DNA of 64,000 nt, from the NCBI RefSeq assembly GCF_024437735.1, contig NZ_JANFQO010000003.1:248001-312000 (forward strand), read 5' to 3'. The position numbers were made by a program, and so were the translations under genes. This DNA comes from Tahibacter harae. GTDB lineage: Bacteria > Pseudomonadota > Gammaproteobacteria > Xanthomonadales > Rhodanobacteraceae. The notes below the pieces were generated by a model. The model searched no databases. It was not told where the DNA came from and saw only the letters and a program-made list of their open reading frames with translations. Each line of letters begins with the position of its first letter. Position 1 is the stretch's first letter. Positions 11,315-20,722 of this stretch are shown one piece after another.

Positions 11315-12919
11315 TCAGGCTACGCCAGCCAGCCGCCGCCGCAACGGCGCCAGTGCCAGTCCGCGGCGGGCCAGCAGCGCATCCGCGGCCACTTCACCGG
11401 ATTCGCAACCCCCTTCCATGAAACCCTGGTTGTCCGGCGAGCAGTGCTCGCCCGCAAAGTAAAGGTTTCCACTTGTGGTTGCGATGTGCTCGCGGATCGA
11501 CGTCCAGTCGCCCGGACCGAAGCAGGCATAGCTGCCCTGGGTCCAGGGATGGCTGGGCCAGTGGAAGCGCGCTTCGCGCGCATTGCCGCGGCTGGCGGCG
11601 ATGCCGGGGAATACGTGTTCCAGCTGGGCCACGGCCTTATCCGCCTGGTCGCGCGGCGTGCCCTCGCCCAGCGCCACGCCGTGGCGGCCGCCGGTGAAGT
11701 TGGTCAGTATGCCGGCGGCGCCGGCCTGGGCGCGGCTGGTTTCCCAGGTGGTCTGCAGGCCCAGGTCGCACATCAGGCTGCCGTTGCCGCGGTGGCGTTC
11801 GCGCCAGACGCGCGACGCAAAGCCGATCATCAGTTTTGCATTGGTGCCGTAGCGCAGGCGCTGTATGGCCTGGCGCTGCGGTGCGGGCAGGTCCAGGTCC
11901 AGGCGCACCTGGCGCAAGGTGGTGAACGGCAGGGCCAGGATGACGTCGTCGGCCTGCACCGCGAAGCTGGCGCTGCCGCGGCGGAAGGACAGCTGGTAGC
12001 GGCCGCCGGCCGAGCGGCCCAGGGCTTCGAGCACGCAGCCGGTCTCGATCGCATCCTGCACTTTTTCGCCCAGGGCCGTGGTGATGCGGTCGTTGCCGCC
12101 CTGTACGTGATAGCGCTCGTCGCTCTCGCCGAACAGGCGGAATTTCTGCGTGTCCGGTTCGATGAAGGTAAGCAGGTTCAATGCCGACTGCTCGGCGCAT
12201 TCCAGGCCCATCTCGGTGGTATAGGCCACGTCCAGCAGCTCGCGCAGCCAGCCGTCCACGCCGTTGCGCTCGAACCACTGCGCCAGCGGCAGGCGGTCCA
12301 GCGCCAGGACTTCGGGAGAACTGCCGGCGCCTATGTCGCCGTCGCCGATCACGGCCTGGTCGCGGGCGATGGCCGCGGCCACCGGGGCGAAGGCCTGCAG
12401 GATCTCGTGCTCGCTGCGCGGCGCGCCGCCGAAATACCAGCTGTCGGCCACCTGCGGCGATTCGGTGCCGACCAGGTCGTCCAGGATCAGGCCGAGATCG
12501 CGCGCCAGCCGGTGCATGCGTTCGTGGCCGCTGTCGATCAGTTCCCCGCCCAGTTCGCAGACCTGGTCGTCGGCGAAATGGCCGCGCAGGCTCAGCATGC
12601 GCCCGCCTATGCGGTTCTGCGCCTCGTACAGCTTCACCGGCACCTTGGCCTGACGCAGTTTCCAGGCGGCGGCCAGACCGGCGATGCCGGCGCCGACGAT
12701 CACCACCGGCGCGCCTTCCGGCCGCGGCGCCACGCGCGCGCAGGCCGACAGGGCCAGGGCGCCGGCGGCAGCCGCGCCCTGCTGCAGGAAGCGGCGCCGC
12801 GCGGCCCGCGCGGCATCGGCGCGATGCAGGGTTTCCAGCAGCGGTTCGCCGCTGGCGGCGGAATGGCGGGCGAGAACGTAGGCACGCTGCAGCAGCCGTG
12901 CGAGCGGTGTACGGGTCAT
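11315..12919 (-). CDS. Flavin monoamine oxidase family protein, exported
   Basis: 534 residues; the ATG at 12919 has GGAGG 6 bases upstream. Residues about 40-62 (ARRRFLQQGAAAAGALALSA) resemble a Tat signal followed by a Cys, so export or lipid anchoring is likely. The FAD dinucleotide fold opens with VVIVGAGIAGLAAAWKL, then YEAQNRIGGRM, and ends with the typical LYFAGEHCSPDNQGFMEGG. The family oxidises amines or amino acids, but the substrate cannot be read from sequence. It is monocistronic and convergent with murU. Confidence 0.85.
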   Translation of the reverse strand: MTRTPLARLLQRAYVLARHSAASGEPLLETLHRADAARAARRRFLQQGAAAAGALALSACARVAPRPEGAPVVIVGAGIAGLAAAWKLRQAKVPVKLYEAQNRIGGRMLSLRGHFADDQVCELGGELIDSGHERMHRLARDLGLILDDLVGTESPQVADSWYFGGAPRSEHEILQAFAPVAAAIARDQAVIGDGDIGAGSSPEVLALDRLPLAQWFERNGVDGWLRELLDVAYTTEMGLECAEQSALNLLTFIEPDTQKFRLFGESDERYHVQGGNDRITTALGEKVQDAIETGCVLEALGRSAGGRYQLSFRRGSASFAVQADDVILALPFTTLRQVRLDLDLPAPQRQAIQRLRYGTNAKLMIGFASRVWRERHRGNGSLMCDLGLQTTWETSRAQAGAAGILTNFTGGRHGVALGEGTPRDQADKAVAQLEHVFPGIAASRGNAREARFHWPSHPWTQGSYACFGPGDWTSIREHIATTSGNLYFAGEHCSPDNQGFMEGGCESGEVAADALLARRGLALAPLRRRLAGVA

Positions 12920-13025
12920 GGGTGGCCTCCCCTTGGCGGAAGGGTCAATGTATACCAGCGGAGGGCTGGGATTCGAGGTTCGGGATGCGGCAGCGCAGGG
13001 CTTTTAGACGGAGGCGGTCCGGCGG

Positions 13026-13772
13026 TCAGCGCGAACCCAGCGTGATGCGCCGCATGGGGCGGCCGATCAGGTCCAGGAATTCGCCGAACACGGCTTCGGC
13101 GCGCTGTTCCATCGCGGCGACTTCGGCCAGGGTGCGGGTGCGGATCGCGGCTTCGTCCTGGCCCAGGCCGGCGCTGCGCAGTTCCTCGCGGTAGGCCGGC
13201 GTGGACAGCCAGCGCTCGATCAGCGGCTGATTGGCTTCGAGGTGGAACTGGAAGCCGTAGGCGCCGCGGCCGTAGCGGAAGGCCTGGTTGGGACAGGTGC
13301 CGCTGGCGGCGAGGTGCTGCGCCTCGCGCGGAATTTCAAAAGTATAGTTATGCCACTGGAACAGCAGCGCGCCGGCGCCCAGCGGCGCCAGCACCGGATC
13401 GGCCTGGCCGGCGTCGGTGGTGTCGACCTGGTACCAGCCGATCTCGGCCTCGCGCTGGCGCCGCACCGGCGCGCCCAGCACATGCGCCAGCAGCTGCGCC
13501 CCCAGGCAGATGCCCAGTACCGGCTTGTCCTGTTTCAGCGCGGTCTCGATCGCGCGCAACTCGGTGAGCAGATGGGCGCGGTGGGCGTGGTCTTCCACAT
13601 TCATGGGGCCGCCCAGCACGATCAGGCCGCGGTAGCGGTCCAGCTGCGGCTGGGCTTCGGGATTGCGCTCGAAGTTGACGAACTTGATGCGATGGCCGCG
13701 GCGGCGGATCAGACGATCCAGGCTGCCCAGCGGCTCGGCTGCGACGTGCTGGAAAACGAGAAGTCGGGACAT
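13026..13772 (-). CDS. Class I glutamine amidotransferase (GuaA-like domain protein)
   Basis: 248 residues. The nucleophile elbow is LGICLGAQLLAH (Cys at about 95) and the catalytic His-x-Glu pair lies in GFQFHLEAN. It is a stand-alone GMP-synthase-like amidotransferase domain with no synthetase partner nearby. Related proteins act on gamma-glutamyl compounds or remain uncharacterised, so the substrate is unknown. Confidence 0.85.
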   Translation of the reverse strand: MSRLLVFQHVAAEPLGSLDRLIRRRGHRIKFVNFERNPEAQPQLDRYRGLIVLGGPMNVEDHAHRAHLLTELRAIETALKQDKPVLGICLGAQLLAHVLGAPVRRQREAEIGWYQVDTTDAGQADPVLAPLGAGALLFQWHNYTFEIPREAQHLAASGTCPNQAFRYGRGAYGFQFHLEANQPLIERWLSTPAYREELRSAGLGQDEAAIRTRTLAEVAAMEQRAEAVFGEFLDLIGRPMRRITLGSR

Positions 13773-13843
13773 GGTTCAACAACGCGGAAGACCGCGCCAC
13801 TGTAAACCAGCGGCGCAGCTGCGGGAGCGCATATGTCCAGCGG

Positions 13844-15223
13844 CTATACCGTTACCTGCATGCCGGGCCGGCTCAGCACCGCGCGGCAGCTGTAGCGGCG
13901 CTCCAGTTCCTGCGCCAGCGCAGTGCGCGCCGGATCCTCGCCGTGCACCAGATACACCGGCGCCCGGCCGGCGATATGCCCATACCATTCCAGCAGGCCG
14001 GCCTGGTCCGCATGCGCCGACAGCCCGCCCACGGTATGCCGCTGCGCGCGCACCTCGATGGCATCGCCGAACAGCTTGACCCGGCGCGCGCCGTCGACCA
14101 GCAGCCGCCCCAGCGTGCCGTGGGCCTGGTAGCCGACGAAGACGACATGGGCGTTGTCGCGGCCCAGGTTGTGGCGCAGGTGATGGCGTATGCGGCCGCC
14201 ATTGCACATGCCGGAACCGGCGATGATGATGCAGCCGCCGTCGCGCTGGTTGATCTCCTGCGATTCGGCCGCGCTCTCGGTCACGCGCAGGTTTGGCAGG
14301 CGCAGCGGGTTGCTGCGCCGCGCCCACAGCGCGCGTGCCTCGGCGTCGAACAGGGCTTCGTGGCGTTCGTAGACGTCGAGCACCTTGCCGGCCATGGGGC
14401 TGTCGAGAAAGATGTCGAACTCGCCGATGCGCCAGTCCTCGAAGTGCTCGGCCATCCAGTACAGCAGTTCCTGGCTGCGTCCGACCGCGAACGCGGGGAT
14501 CACCACGTTGCCGCCGCTGCGCCGCGCGGCGGCGAAGATTCCGCCCAGCTCGGCCATGGTGTCGGCGCGGGCGCGGTGCAGGCGGTCGCCGTAGGTGGAT
14601 TCCATCAGCACCAGGTCGGCCCGGTCCACCGGCGCCGGGTCGCGCAGGATGGGCGTGCCGCGCGGACCTATGTCGCCGGAGAACACCAGCTTGCGTCCGG
14701 CGGCGTTCCAGATTTCCACCGCGGCCGAACCCAGGATATGTCCGGCGTCGCGCAGGCGCAGATGCAGGCCCGGGAAAATTTCCACTTCTTCGTCGTATGG
14801 CAGCGGCCGCAGGCGCTGCAGCGCAGCCTCGGCATCGCCGCGGGTGTACAGGGGCTGCAGCGGCGCCAGACCCTGCGAGGCGCGGCGGCGGTTCTCGCGC
14901 AGGGTGTCGCTTTCGGCGATGGAGGCCGAATCCAGCAGCATGATGCGGCTGAGTTCGGCAGTCGCCGCCTGAGCGTAGATGGGTCCGCGGAAGCCGCGGC
15001 TGACCAGCAGCGGCACGCGGCCCACGTGGTCGATATGGGCATGGCTGAGCACCAGTGCGTCCAGCGCTGCCGGATCGAACGGGAAGGGATCGGCGTTGCG
15101 CTGCTCGGTTTCCTCGTCGCCCTGGATCATGCCGCAGTCGAGCAGGATGCGGCGGCCGTCGGCCTCCAGCAGATGGGAGGAGCCGGTGACCTCGCCGTTG
15201 GCGCCGCAGAACTGGATTCGCAT
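13844..15223 (-). CDS. MBL-fold beta-CASP ribonuclease family protein
   Basis: 459 residues from the ATG at 15223 (GGAG 5 bases upstream). The metallo-beta-lactamase motif LSHAHIDHVGRVP binds two zinc ions; further motifs are SGDIGPRGTPIL, ESTYGDR and the beta-CASP part IIAGSGMCNGGRIRHHL with GLSAHADQAGL near the C terminus. The architecture matches the CPSF73/YsgA-like group found in many bacteria, expected to cut RNA in the cytosol. It is divergent from the M13 peptidase pair. Confidence 0.9.
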   Translation of the reverse strand: MRIQFCGANGEVTGSSHLLEADGRRILLDCGMIQGDEETEQRNADPFPFDPAALDALVLSHAHIDHVGRVPLLVSRGFRGPIYAQAATAELSRIMLLDSASIAESDTLRENRRRASQGLAPLQPLYTRGDAEAALQRLRPLPYDEEVEIFPGLHLRLRDAGHILGSAAVEIWNAAGRKLVFSGDIGPRGTPILRDPAPVDRADLVLMESTYGDRLHRARADTMAELGGIFAAARRSGGNVVIPAFAVGRSQELLYWMAEHFEDWRIGEFDIFLDSPMAGKVLDVYERHEALFDAEARALWARRSNPLRLPNLRVTESAAESQEINQRDGGCIIIAGSGMCNGGRIRHHLRHNLGRDNAHVVFVGYQAHGTLGRLLVDGARRVKLFGDAIEVRAQRHTVGGLSAHADQAGLLEWYGHIAGRAPVYLVHGEDPARTALAQELERRYSCRAVLSRPGMQVTV

Positions 15224-15282
15224 GCCGCACTCCTGGTCGGAACACCGCCCGATTATGCCGATCCGTGCGCCGCCGTGCGGCC

Positions 15283-15311
15283 CTGGCACCAAACCTTTGA
15301 CACTGTATGAT
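15283..15311 (+). promoter_or_regulatory. Sigma70-like promoter for the M13 peptidase genes
   Basis: CTGGCA and TATGAT hexamers are separated by 17 bases, about 50 bases ahead of the peptidase start at 15364. The -10 matches 5 of 6 and the -35 matches 4 of 6 consensus positions. Spacing and position are good, but no experimental support exists here. Confidence 0.5.
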
Positions 15312-15363
15312 GCGCGGCTCCGCGCCTAGGCTGCGCGGTCAAAGTACCCGAGATCCGTCCCCG

Positions 15364-17406
15364 ATGAATCCGCGCCGCCTCCCCGCGCGGCGGCTGGCCG
15401 CCCTGGCCGCCCTGGCCGTCGCCGCCGTCCTTGCCCTGCCCGCCGCCGCCCATACCAACCAGAAGGGCCTGGACCGGCGCAATCTGGATGAAAAGACCGC
15501 CGCCTGCAGCGACTTTTTCCAGTACGCCAATGGCGGCTGGCTGGCCAGCAATCCGATCCCGCCGGAATACAGCCGCTGGAGCCTCGACGACGAGATCCAG
15601 CAGCGCAACGAGGACGTGCTGCGCCAGGTGCTGGAAGCGGCCGCGGCCAAGCCCGAGCCGGCCGGCAGCAGCACGCAGAAGATCGGCGACTTCTACGCCG
15701 CGGCCATGGACGAGGCGGCGGTGGAAAAAGCCGGCGCCGCGCCGCTGCAGGCCGATCTGGCCCGGATCGCCGGGCTCAAGGACAGCGCGGGCATCGCCGC
15801 CCTGCTGCGCGACTGGCATGCCCGCGGCCACCAGGTCCTGTTCGCGTTCGGCCCCGAGTCCGACATGAAGAATGCCGGCCAGGCGATAGGCTATGCGACC
15901 CAGGGCGGACTGGGCCTGCCCGACCGCGACTACTACTTCCGCGACGATGCCAAGTCCAAGGCACTGCGCGGGCAGTACCGCGACTACATCGCCAGCCTGC
16001 TGGCACTGCTCGGCGACGACGCGGCCAAGGCCAATGCCGATCAGGTGCTCGCACTGGAGACGCGCCTGGCCAAGGATTCGCTGGACCCGCTGGCCCTGCG
16101 CGATCCGAACAACTACTACCACCTGCACAGCGTGGCCGAGGCGGATGCGAAGACGCCGCATTTCTCCTGGGGCACCTACTTCGCCGCGCTGGGCCGCGGC
16201 GACATCACCAGCTTCTCGCTGGCCCAGCCCGGTTTCTTCGCCGCGATGGACAAGGCCCTGGCTGAAGTGCCGGTCGCGCACTGGCAGGCCTATCTGCGCT
16301 TCCACCTGGCCGACGGTGCCGCGCCGCACCTGTCCAAAGCCTTCGTCGAGGCCGAGTTCGGCTTCCGCGACAAGACCCTGCGCGGCGTGGAAGTGCTGAA
16401 ACCGCGCTGGAAGCGCGCCATAGATGCCACCAACGATGCCCTCGGCGAGGCGGTGGGCCAGGTCTATGTGGCCAAGGTGTTCCCGCCCGCGGCCAAGGCC
16501 GGCGCCGAGCAACTTGTGGAAAATCTGAAAAAAGCGCTGCGCCTGCGCATAGAAAAGCTGGACTGGATGGACGCGGCGACCAAGCAGGCGGCCTATGCCA
16601 AGCTCGACACCCTGGTGAGCAAGATCGGCTATCCGGACCGGTGGCGCGACTACTCCGCGCTGAAGATCAGCCGCGCCAGCTACTACGCCAACCGCGACGC
16701 GGCCACCGCCTTCGAGGCGCGCCGCCAGTACGCCAAGATCGGCAAGCCGGTGGACCGCGCCGAATGGGCCATGACGCCGCAGACGGTGAACGCCTACTAC
16801 AACCCGCTGCAGAACGAGATCGTCTTCCCCGCCGCGCAGCTGCTGCCGCCCTACTTCGACGAGACCATGGACGCCGCGGTCAACTACGGCGGCATAGGCT
16901 CGGTCATCGGCCACGAGCTGCTGCACGGTTTCGACGACCAGGGCAGCCAGTTCGACGCCAAGGGCAACCTGACCAACTGGTGGAGCGAGGCCGACCGCAA
17001 GCAGTTCGAGGCGCGCACCGACAAGCTGGTGCAGCAGTTCGATGGCTATGTCGCGGTGGACGATCTGCATATCCAGGGCAAGCTGACCCTGGGCGAGAAC
17101 ATTGCCGACCTGGGCGGGCTGCAGGTGTCCTGGGATGCCTTCCAGCTCGCCAGCGCCGGCAAGCCGGCGCCGGACGTGGACGGCCAGACGCCGGCGCAGC
17201 GCTTCTTCCTCGCCTTCGCGCAGGCCTGGCGCACGGCGCAGCGCCCGGCTGCGCTGCGCCTGCAAGTGCAGTCCAACGAGCATTCGCCGGCCAAGTGGCG
17301 CGTGCTGGGGCCGGTGACCAACCTGCCCGAATTTGCCGCGGCGTTTTCCTGCAAGGCCGGCGACGCGATGGTCGCGGATCCGGCCCGGCGCGCCGTGATC
17401 TGGTAA
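15364..17406 (+). CDS. M13 (neprilysin/PepO-like) metallopeptidase, first copy
   Basis: 680 residues from the ATG at 15364, followed by a signal peptide (cleavage probably after LPAAAH). It has the zinc motif HELLH at about 517-521, the third-ligand motif GENIADLGG with E578, and the NAYYNPLQNEIVFPAA substrate-binding segment. The protein ends in a Trp, as M13 enzymes usually do. It should be a periplasmic or secreted oligopeptidase. A paralogue follows 70 bases later on the same strand; the two share architecture throughout, indicating tandem duplication with later divergence. Confidence 0.93.
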   Translation: MNPRRLPARRLAALAALAVAAVLALPAAAHTNQKGLDRRNLDEKTAACSDFFQYANGGWLASNPIPPEYSRWSLDDEIQQRNEDVLRQVLEAAAAKPEPAGSSTQKIGDFYAAAMDEAAVEKAGAAPLQADLARIAGLKDSAGIAALLRDWHARGHQVLFAFGPESDMKNAGQAIGYATQGGLGLPDRDYYFRDDAKSKALRGQYRDYIASLLALLGDDAAKANADQVLALETRLAKDSLDPLALRDPNNYYHLHSVAEADAKTPHFSWGTYFAALGRGDITSFSLAQPGFFAAMDKALAEVPVAHWQAYLRFHLADGAAPHLSKAFVEAEFGFRDKTLRGVEVLKPRWKRAIDATNDALGEAVGQVYVAKVFPPAAKAGAEQLVENLKKALRLRIEKLDWMDAATKQAAYAKLDTLVSKIGYPDRWRDYSALKISRASYYANRDAATAFEARRQYAKIGKPVDRAEWAMTPQTVNAYYNPLQNEIVFPAAQLLPPYFDETMDAAVNYGGIGSVIGHELLHGFDDQGSQFDAKGNLTNWWSEADRKQFEARTDKLVQQFDGYVAVDDLHIQGKLTLGENIADLGGLQVSWDAFQLASAGKPAPDVDGQTPAQRFFLAFAQAWRTAQRPAALRLQVQSNEHSPAKWRVLGPVTNLPEFAAAFSCKAGDAMVADPARRAVIW

Positions 17407-17475
17407 TCCGAAAAAATATACGTGTATTCAACCCAGCATCCGCCGCGGCGGGAACAGCGTCACACGAGGCAGCTC

Positions 17476-19533
17476 ATGAATCATCGTTTCATCAAACCCC
17501 TGGTCCTGGCCCTGAGCCTGGCCTGCAGCGGCGCGGTCCTGGCCGAGAAGGTCGAACTTACCCGCGGTCTGGACACCAAGCAGTTCGATGCGCAGAAGCC
17601 GATCTGCAGCGACCTGTTCGGCTACGTCAACGCGACCTGGCTCAAGAACAACGCGATCCCGGCCGACCGCTCGACCTGGGGCAGCTTCGAGCAGCTGGAC
17701 GAAGCCTCGATCCACGCCACCCATGAAATCGCCGAGGACGCGGCCAGGAAGCTCGCCTCGCTGGACGCTGACTCCATCGAAGGCAAGATCGGCGCGTTCT
17801 ACACCAGCGGCATGGACGTGGCCGCCGCGAACAAGGCCGGCGTGGCCCCGATCGGCGACTGGCTCAAGCGCATCGACAGCCTGAGCAGCCCGGACGAGAT
17901 CATCGGCCTGATCCACGACAGCCACGCCCAGGGCCTGGGCCTGCTCTTCATGTTCACCGGCGAGGCGGACTTCAAGAATTCCTCCATGGAAATCGCCTAC
18001 GCCTTCCAGGGCGGGCTGGGCCTGCCCGAGCGCGCGTATTACCTCGAAGACGGCAAGGACGGCAGCTACAAGAAGATCCGCGAGGCCTACCGCGCCTACA
18101 TCGCGCAGGCGCTGGAGCTGGCCGGCACGCCCAAGGCCGCCGCGGCCAGGCAGGCCGAGACCGTGTTCGCCTTCGAGAAGCGCCTGGCCACCGCCTCGCT
18201 CGCGCCGGTGGAACTGCGTTCGCCGGAGAACCAGTACAACTTCGTCACCCTGGAGCAGGCGCAGAAGCAGAACCCGCACCTGGGCTGGAACAAGTTCTTC
18301 GCCAGCCAGAACCTGTCCGACAGCAAGGGCTTCTCGCTGTCGCAGCCGAAGTTCTTCGCCGAGGTCGACAAGATGCTCGGCGACGTGCCCGCCGCGGACT
18401 GGCAGGCCTATCTGCGCTTCAAGACCATCGACGGTGCCGCGCCCTATCTCAGCGACGCGCTGGCCGAAGCCCACTTCGGCTTCCACGGCAAGACCCTGCG
18501 CGGCCAGCAGCAGAACAAGCCGCGCTGGAAGCGCGTGATGGAGACGGTCGAGGACAGCATGGGCATGGCCCTGGGCCAGCTCTACGTGGAAAGGAACTTC
18601 CCGCCGGAAGCCAAGCGCCGCGCCCAGGAACTGGTCGACAACCTGCGCAGCGCGACCAAGGTGCGCCTGGAAAAGCTGGACTGGATGGGCGAGGAAACCA
18701 AGAAGAAGGCGCTGGAGAAGTGGGCCTCGTTCACGCCCAAGATCGGCTACCCGGAAGAGTGGCGCAACTGGGACGGGCTGAAGGTCAGCCGCGACAACTA
18801 TTTCGGCAATGTCGCCGCCGCGGCCAGGTTCAACCACGACTGGGCCATGGCCAAGATCAACAAGCCGGTGGACCGCCGCGAATGGGGCATGTCGCCGCAG
18901 ACGGTGAACGCCTACTACAACCCGCTGCAGAATGAGATCGTGTTCCCGGCCGCCATCCTGCAGCCGCCGTTCTTCGATCCCAAGGCCGACGACGCGCTCA
19001 ACTACGGCGGCATCGGCGCGGTGATCGGCCATGAAATCCTGCACGGCTACGACGACGAAGGCAGCAAGTTCGACGCCAAGGGCAACCTGGCCGACTGGTG
19101 GACCAAGGAAGACCGCGAGAAATTCGACGCCCGCGCGGCGAAGCTGATCCAGCAGTTCGACGACTACGTCGCCATCGACGGCCTGCACGTCAAGGGCAAG
19201 CTGACCCTGGGCGAGAACATCGCCGACCTCGGCGGCCTGAACATGTCCTACGATGCGTTCAAGCTGGCGCAGTCGCGCGACAACAAGAACCCGGACGAGA
19301 AGATCGACGGCCTGACGCCGGACCAGCGCTTCTTCCTCAACTTCGCCCAGGTGTGGCGCCGCGCCTTCCGCGACGCCGAACTCAAGCGCCGGCTCAATGT
19401 GGATCCGCATGCGCCGGCGCAGTTCCGCGCCATCGGCGCGCCGTCCAACATGCCGGCCTTCGCCCAGGCCTTCGGCTGCAAGAGCGGCGATGCGATGGTG
19501 CGCGACGGCGAGCGCCAGGTGAAGATCTGGTAA
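17476..19533 (+). CDS. M13 (neprilysin/PepO-like) metallopeptidase, second copy
   Basis: 685 residues. The ATG at 17476 is preceded by GAGG at a good distance and followed by a signal peptide (residues 1-23, ending GAVLA). The catalytic motif is HEILH at 519-523, with GENIADLGG (E580), the same NAYYNPLQNEIVFPAA segment as the first copy, and a C-terminal Trp. It is more Lys/Glu-rich than its neighbour, so the copies have diverged and may differ in substrates. A strong terminator follows, so both genes probably form one unit. Confidence 0.93.
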   Translation: MNHRFIKPLVLALSLACSGAVLAEKVELTRGLDTKQFDAQKPICSDLFGYVNATWLKNNAIPADRSTWGSFEQLDEASIHATHEIAEDAARKLASLDADSIEGKIGAFYTSGMDVAAANKAGVAPIGDWLKRIDSLSSPDEIIGLIHDSHAQGLGLLFMFTGEADFKNSSMEIAYAFQGGLGLPERAYYLEDGKDGSYKKIREAYRAYIAQALELAGTPKAAAARQAETVFAFEKRLATASLAPVELRSPENQYNFVTLEQAQKQNPHLGWNKFFASQNLSDSKGFSLSQPKFFAEVDKMLGDVPAADWQAYLRFKTIDGAAPYLSDALAEAHFGFHGKTLRGQQQNKPRWKRVMETVEDSMGMALGQLYVERNFPPEAKRRAQELVDNLRSATKVRLEKLDWMGEETKKKALEKWASFTPKIGYPEEWRNWDGLKVSRDNYFGNVAAAARFNHDWAMAKINKPVDRREWGMSPQTVNAYYNPLQNEIVFPAAILQPPFFDPKADDALNYGGIGAVIGHEILHGYDDEGSKFDAKGNLADWWTKEDREKFDARAAKLIQQFDDYVAIDGLHVKGKLTLGENIADLGGLNMSYDAFKLAQSRDNKNPDEKIDGLTPDQRFFLNFAQVWRRAFRDAELKRRLNVDPHAPAQFRAIGAPSNMPAFAQAFGCKSGDAMVRDGERQVKIW

Positions 19534-19556
19534 TTCGCGCGCAGCGGAGCATCAGG

Positions 19557-19588
19557 CAAAGGGCGCTTCCGGGCGCCCTTTGTTTTTT
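19557..19588 (+). terminator. Rho-independent terminator after the M13 pair
   Basis: A perfect 10-bp stem CAAAGGGCGC/GCGCCCTTTG with loop TTCCGG is followed by six T. It ends 55 bases past the stop of the second peptidase. Confidence 0.9.
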
Positions 19589-19747
19589 CAGGCCCGCTGC
19601 TGCGGCCTGCCGCATCGGCGGGTCGTTCGCGGCGGTACGATCGCGCTGCCGTTGCGGCAGCGGCGCGTATCGCCCGGCGCGGATTCCGCGACAAGCGCAG
19701 GGAGCATGTCCGTAGAATCGGCCGCACCGTTCCCAGGGAGTGTCGTG

Positions 19748-20626
19748 ATGAAGAGCCGATCCGCCGCCTTCGCGGCCGCCGCGCTGCTGGCCGCCGGACA
19801 GGCTGCGGCCCAGCTGCTGCCCGGCGGCACCGACGCCGATCCGGAAAAACTGCGCGCCACCGAAGCCCTGGGCCTGCGCATCTACCGTCACGATCGCGCC
19901 GCCGCGCTGGCCACGGATGCGCTGCTGGCCAAGCGCAAGTACCGCAACGACAAGCGCGTCAGCGGCTGGCTGACCGAGGCGCGCGAAGACGCCGTGCTGG
20001 TCAGCTTCGTCAGCGGCCGTGACGGCGAGGCACCGGCGATCCTCTACCAGATCACCGTGCCCGACGGCGATGCCCGCCGCATCAAGCCCGAGGCCGTCGA
20101 CCCGCCCAGGTCGCTGGCCCCCTCGCAGCAGAACGCCCTGCAGGCACGCAAGACCGTGCTGCAGTCCCGGTACGAAGCCTGCACGCCCAGCTACAACACG
20201 GTGGTGCTGCCCAGCGACAGCGGCGGGCCGGGCTGGAGCGTGTTCCTGCTGCCGTCGACCACGAACGCGAAGCAGATTCCGTTCGGCGGCGCGCACCGCA
20301 TGGAAGTCAGCGGCGACGGCATGACCATCACGCAGTCGCGCAGATACACCAACACCTGCATTGCCTTCGACCGCGGCGCCATGCCGCGCAAGGCCGAGGA
20401 AGCGGCGCTTTTCGTCAGCCACCTGCTGGATCCGGCGCCGACGGAATTGCACGTGTGGCTGAACCAGATGATCGGCAAGCCGGTGGTCGTGATGACGTCG
20501 ACCAACCGCTCCATCTGGATGGTGAGCGACGCGCGCATCCGGTTCCTGGAGAAAAAAGACGACGGTGGTGCGCCCGCAGCGGACGATGCCGCCGCAACCC
20601 GGCCGGCCGGCGCGGCCGGCGACTGA
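19748..20626 (+). CDS. Secreted protein of unknown function
   Basis: 292 residues from the ATG at 19748, with AGGGAG 8 bases upstream. The first 22 residues are a clear signal peptide ending QAAAQ. The mature protein is soluble with no recognised domain; it has four Cys-containing patches (EACTPSYN, TNTCIAFD) and a charged Ala/Pro-rich tail. No membrane segment follows the signal, so it should be periplasmic. It is convergent with the yjf operon, and its context gives no function. Confidence 0.7.
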   Translation: MKSRSAAFAAAALLAAGQAAAQLLPGGTDADPEKLRATEALGLRIYRHDRAAALATDALLAKRKYRNDKRVSGWLTEAREDAVLVSFVSGRDGEAPAILYQITVPDGDARRIKPEAVDPPRSLAPSQQNALQARKTVLQSRYEACTPSYNTVVLPSDSGGPGWSVFLLPSTTNAKQIPFGGAHRMEVSGDGMTITQSRRYTNTCIAFDRGAMPRKAEEAALFVSHLLDPAPTELHVWLNQMIGKPVVVMTSTNRSIWMVSDARIRFLEKKDDGGAPAADDAAATRPAGAAGD

Positions 20627-20722
20627 AACCGCCGGCCGCGCCGTGCATCATCTACGGCGCAGCCGGTTCCGGCTTTGGTCCTGGATGCATCCATCCAGGA
20701 CGAATCATTCATACAGGACCGA

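Noticed and set aside
11315-12919. Amine oxidase as part of a polyamine system with the YjfC ligase
   Set aside because: The two loci are about 8 kb apart in separate units and nothing else links them.
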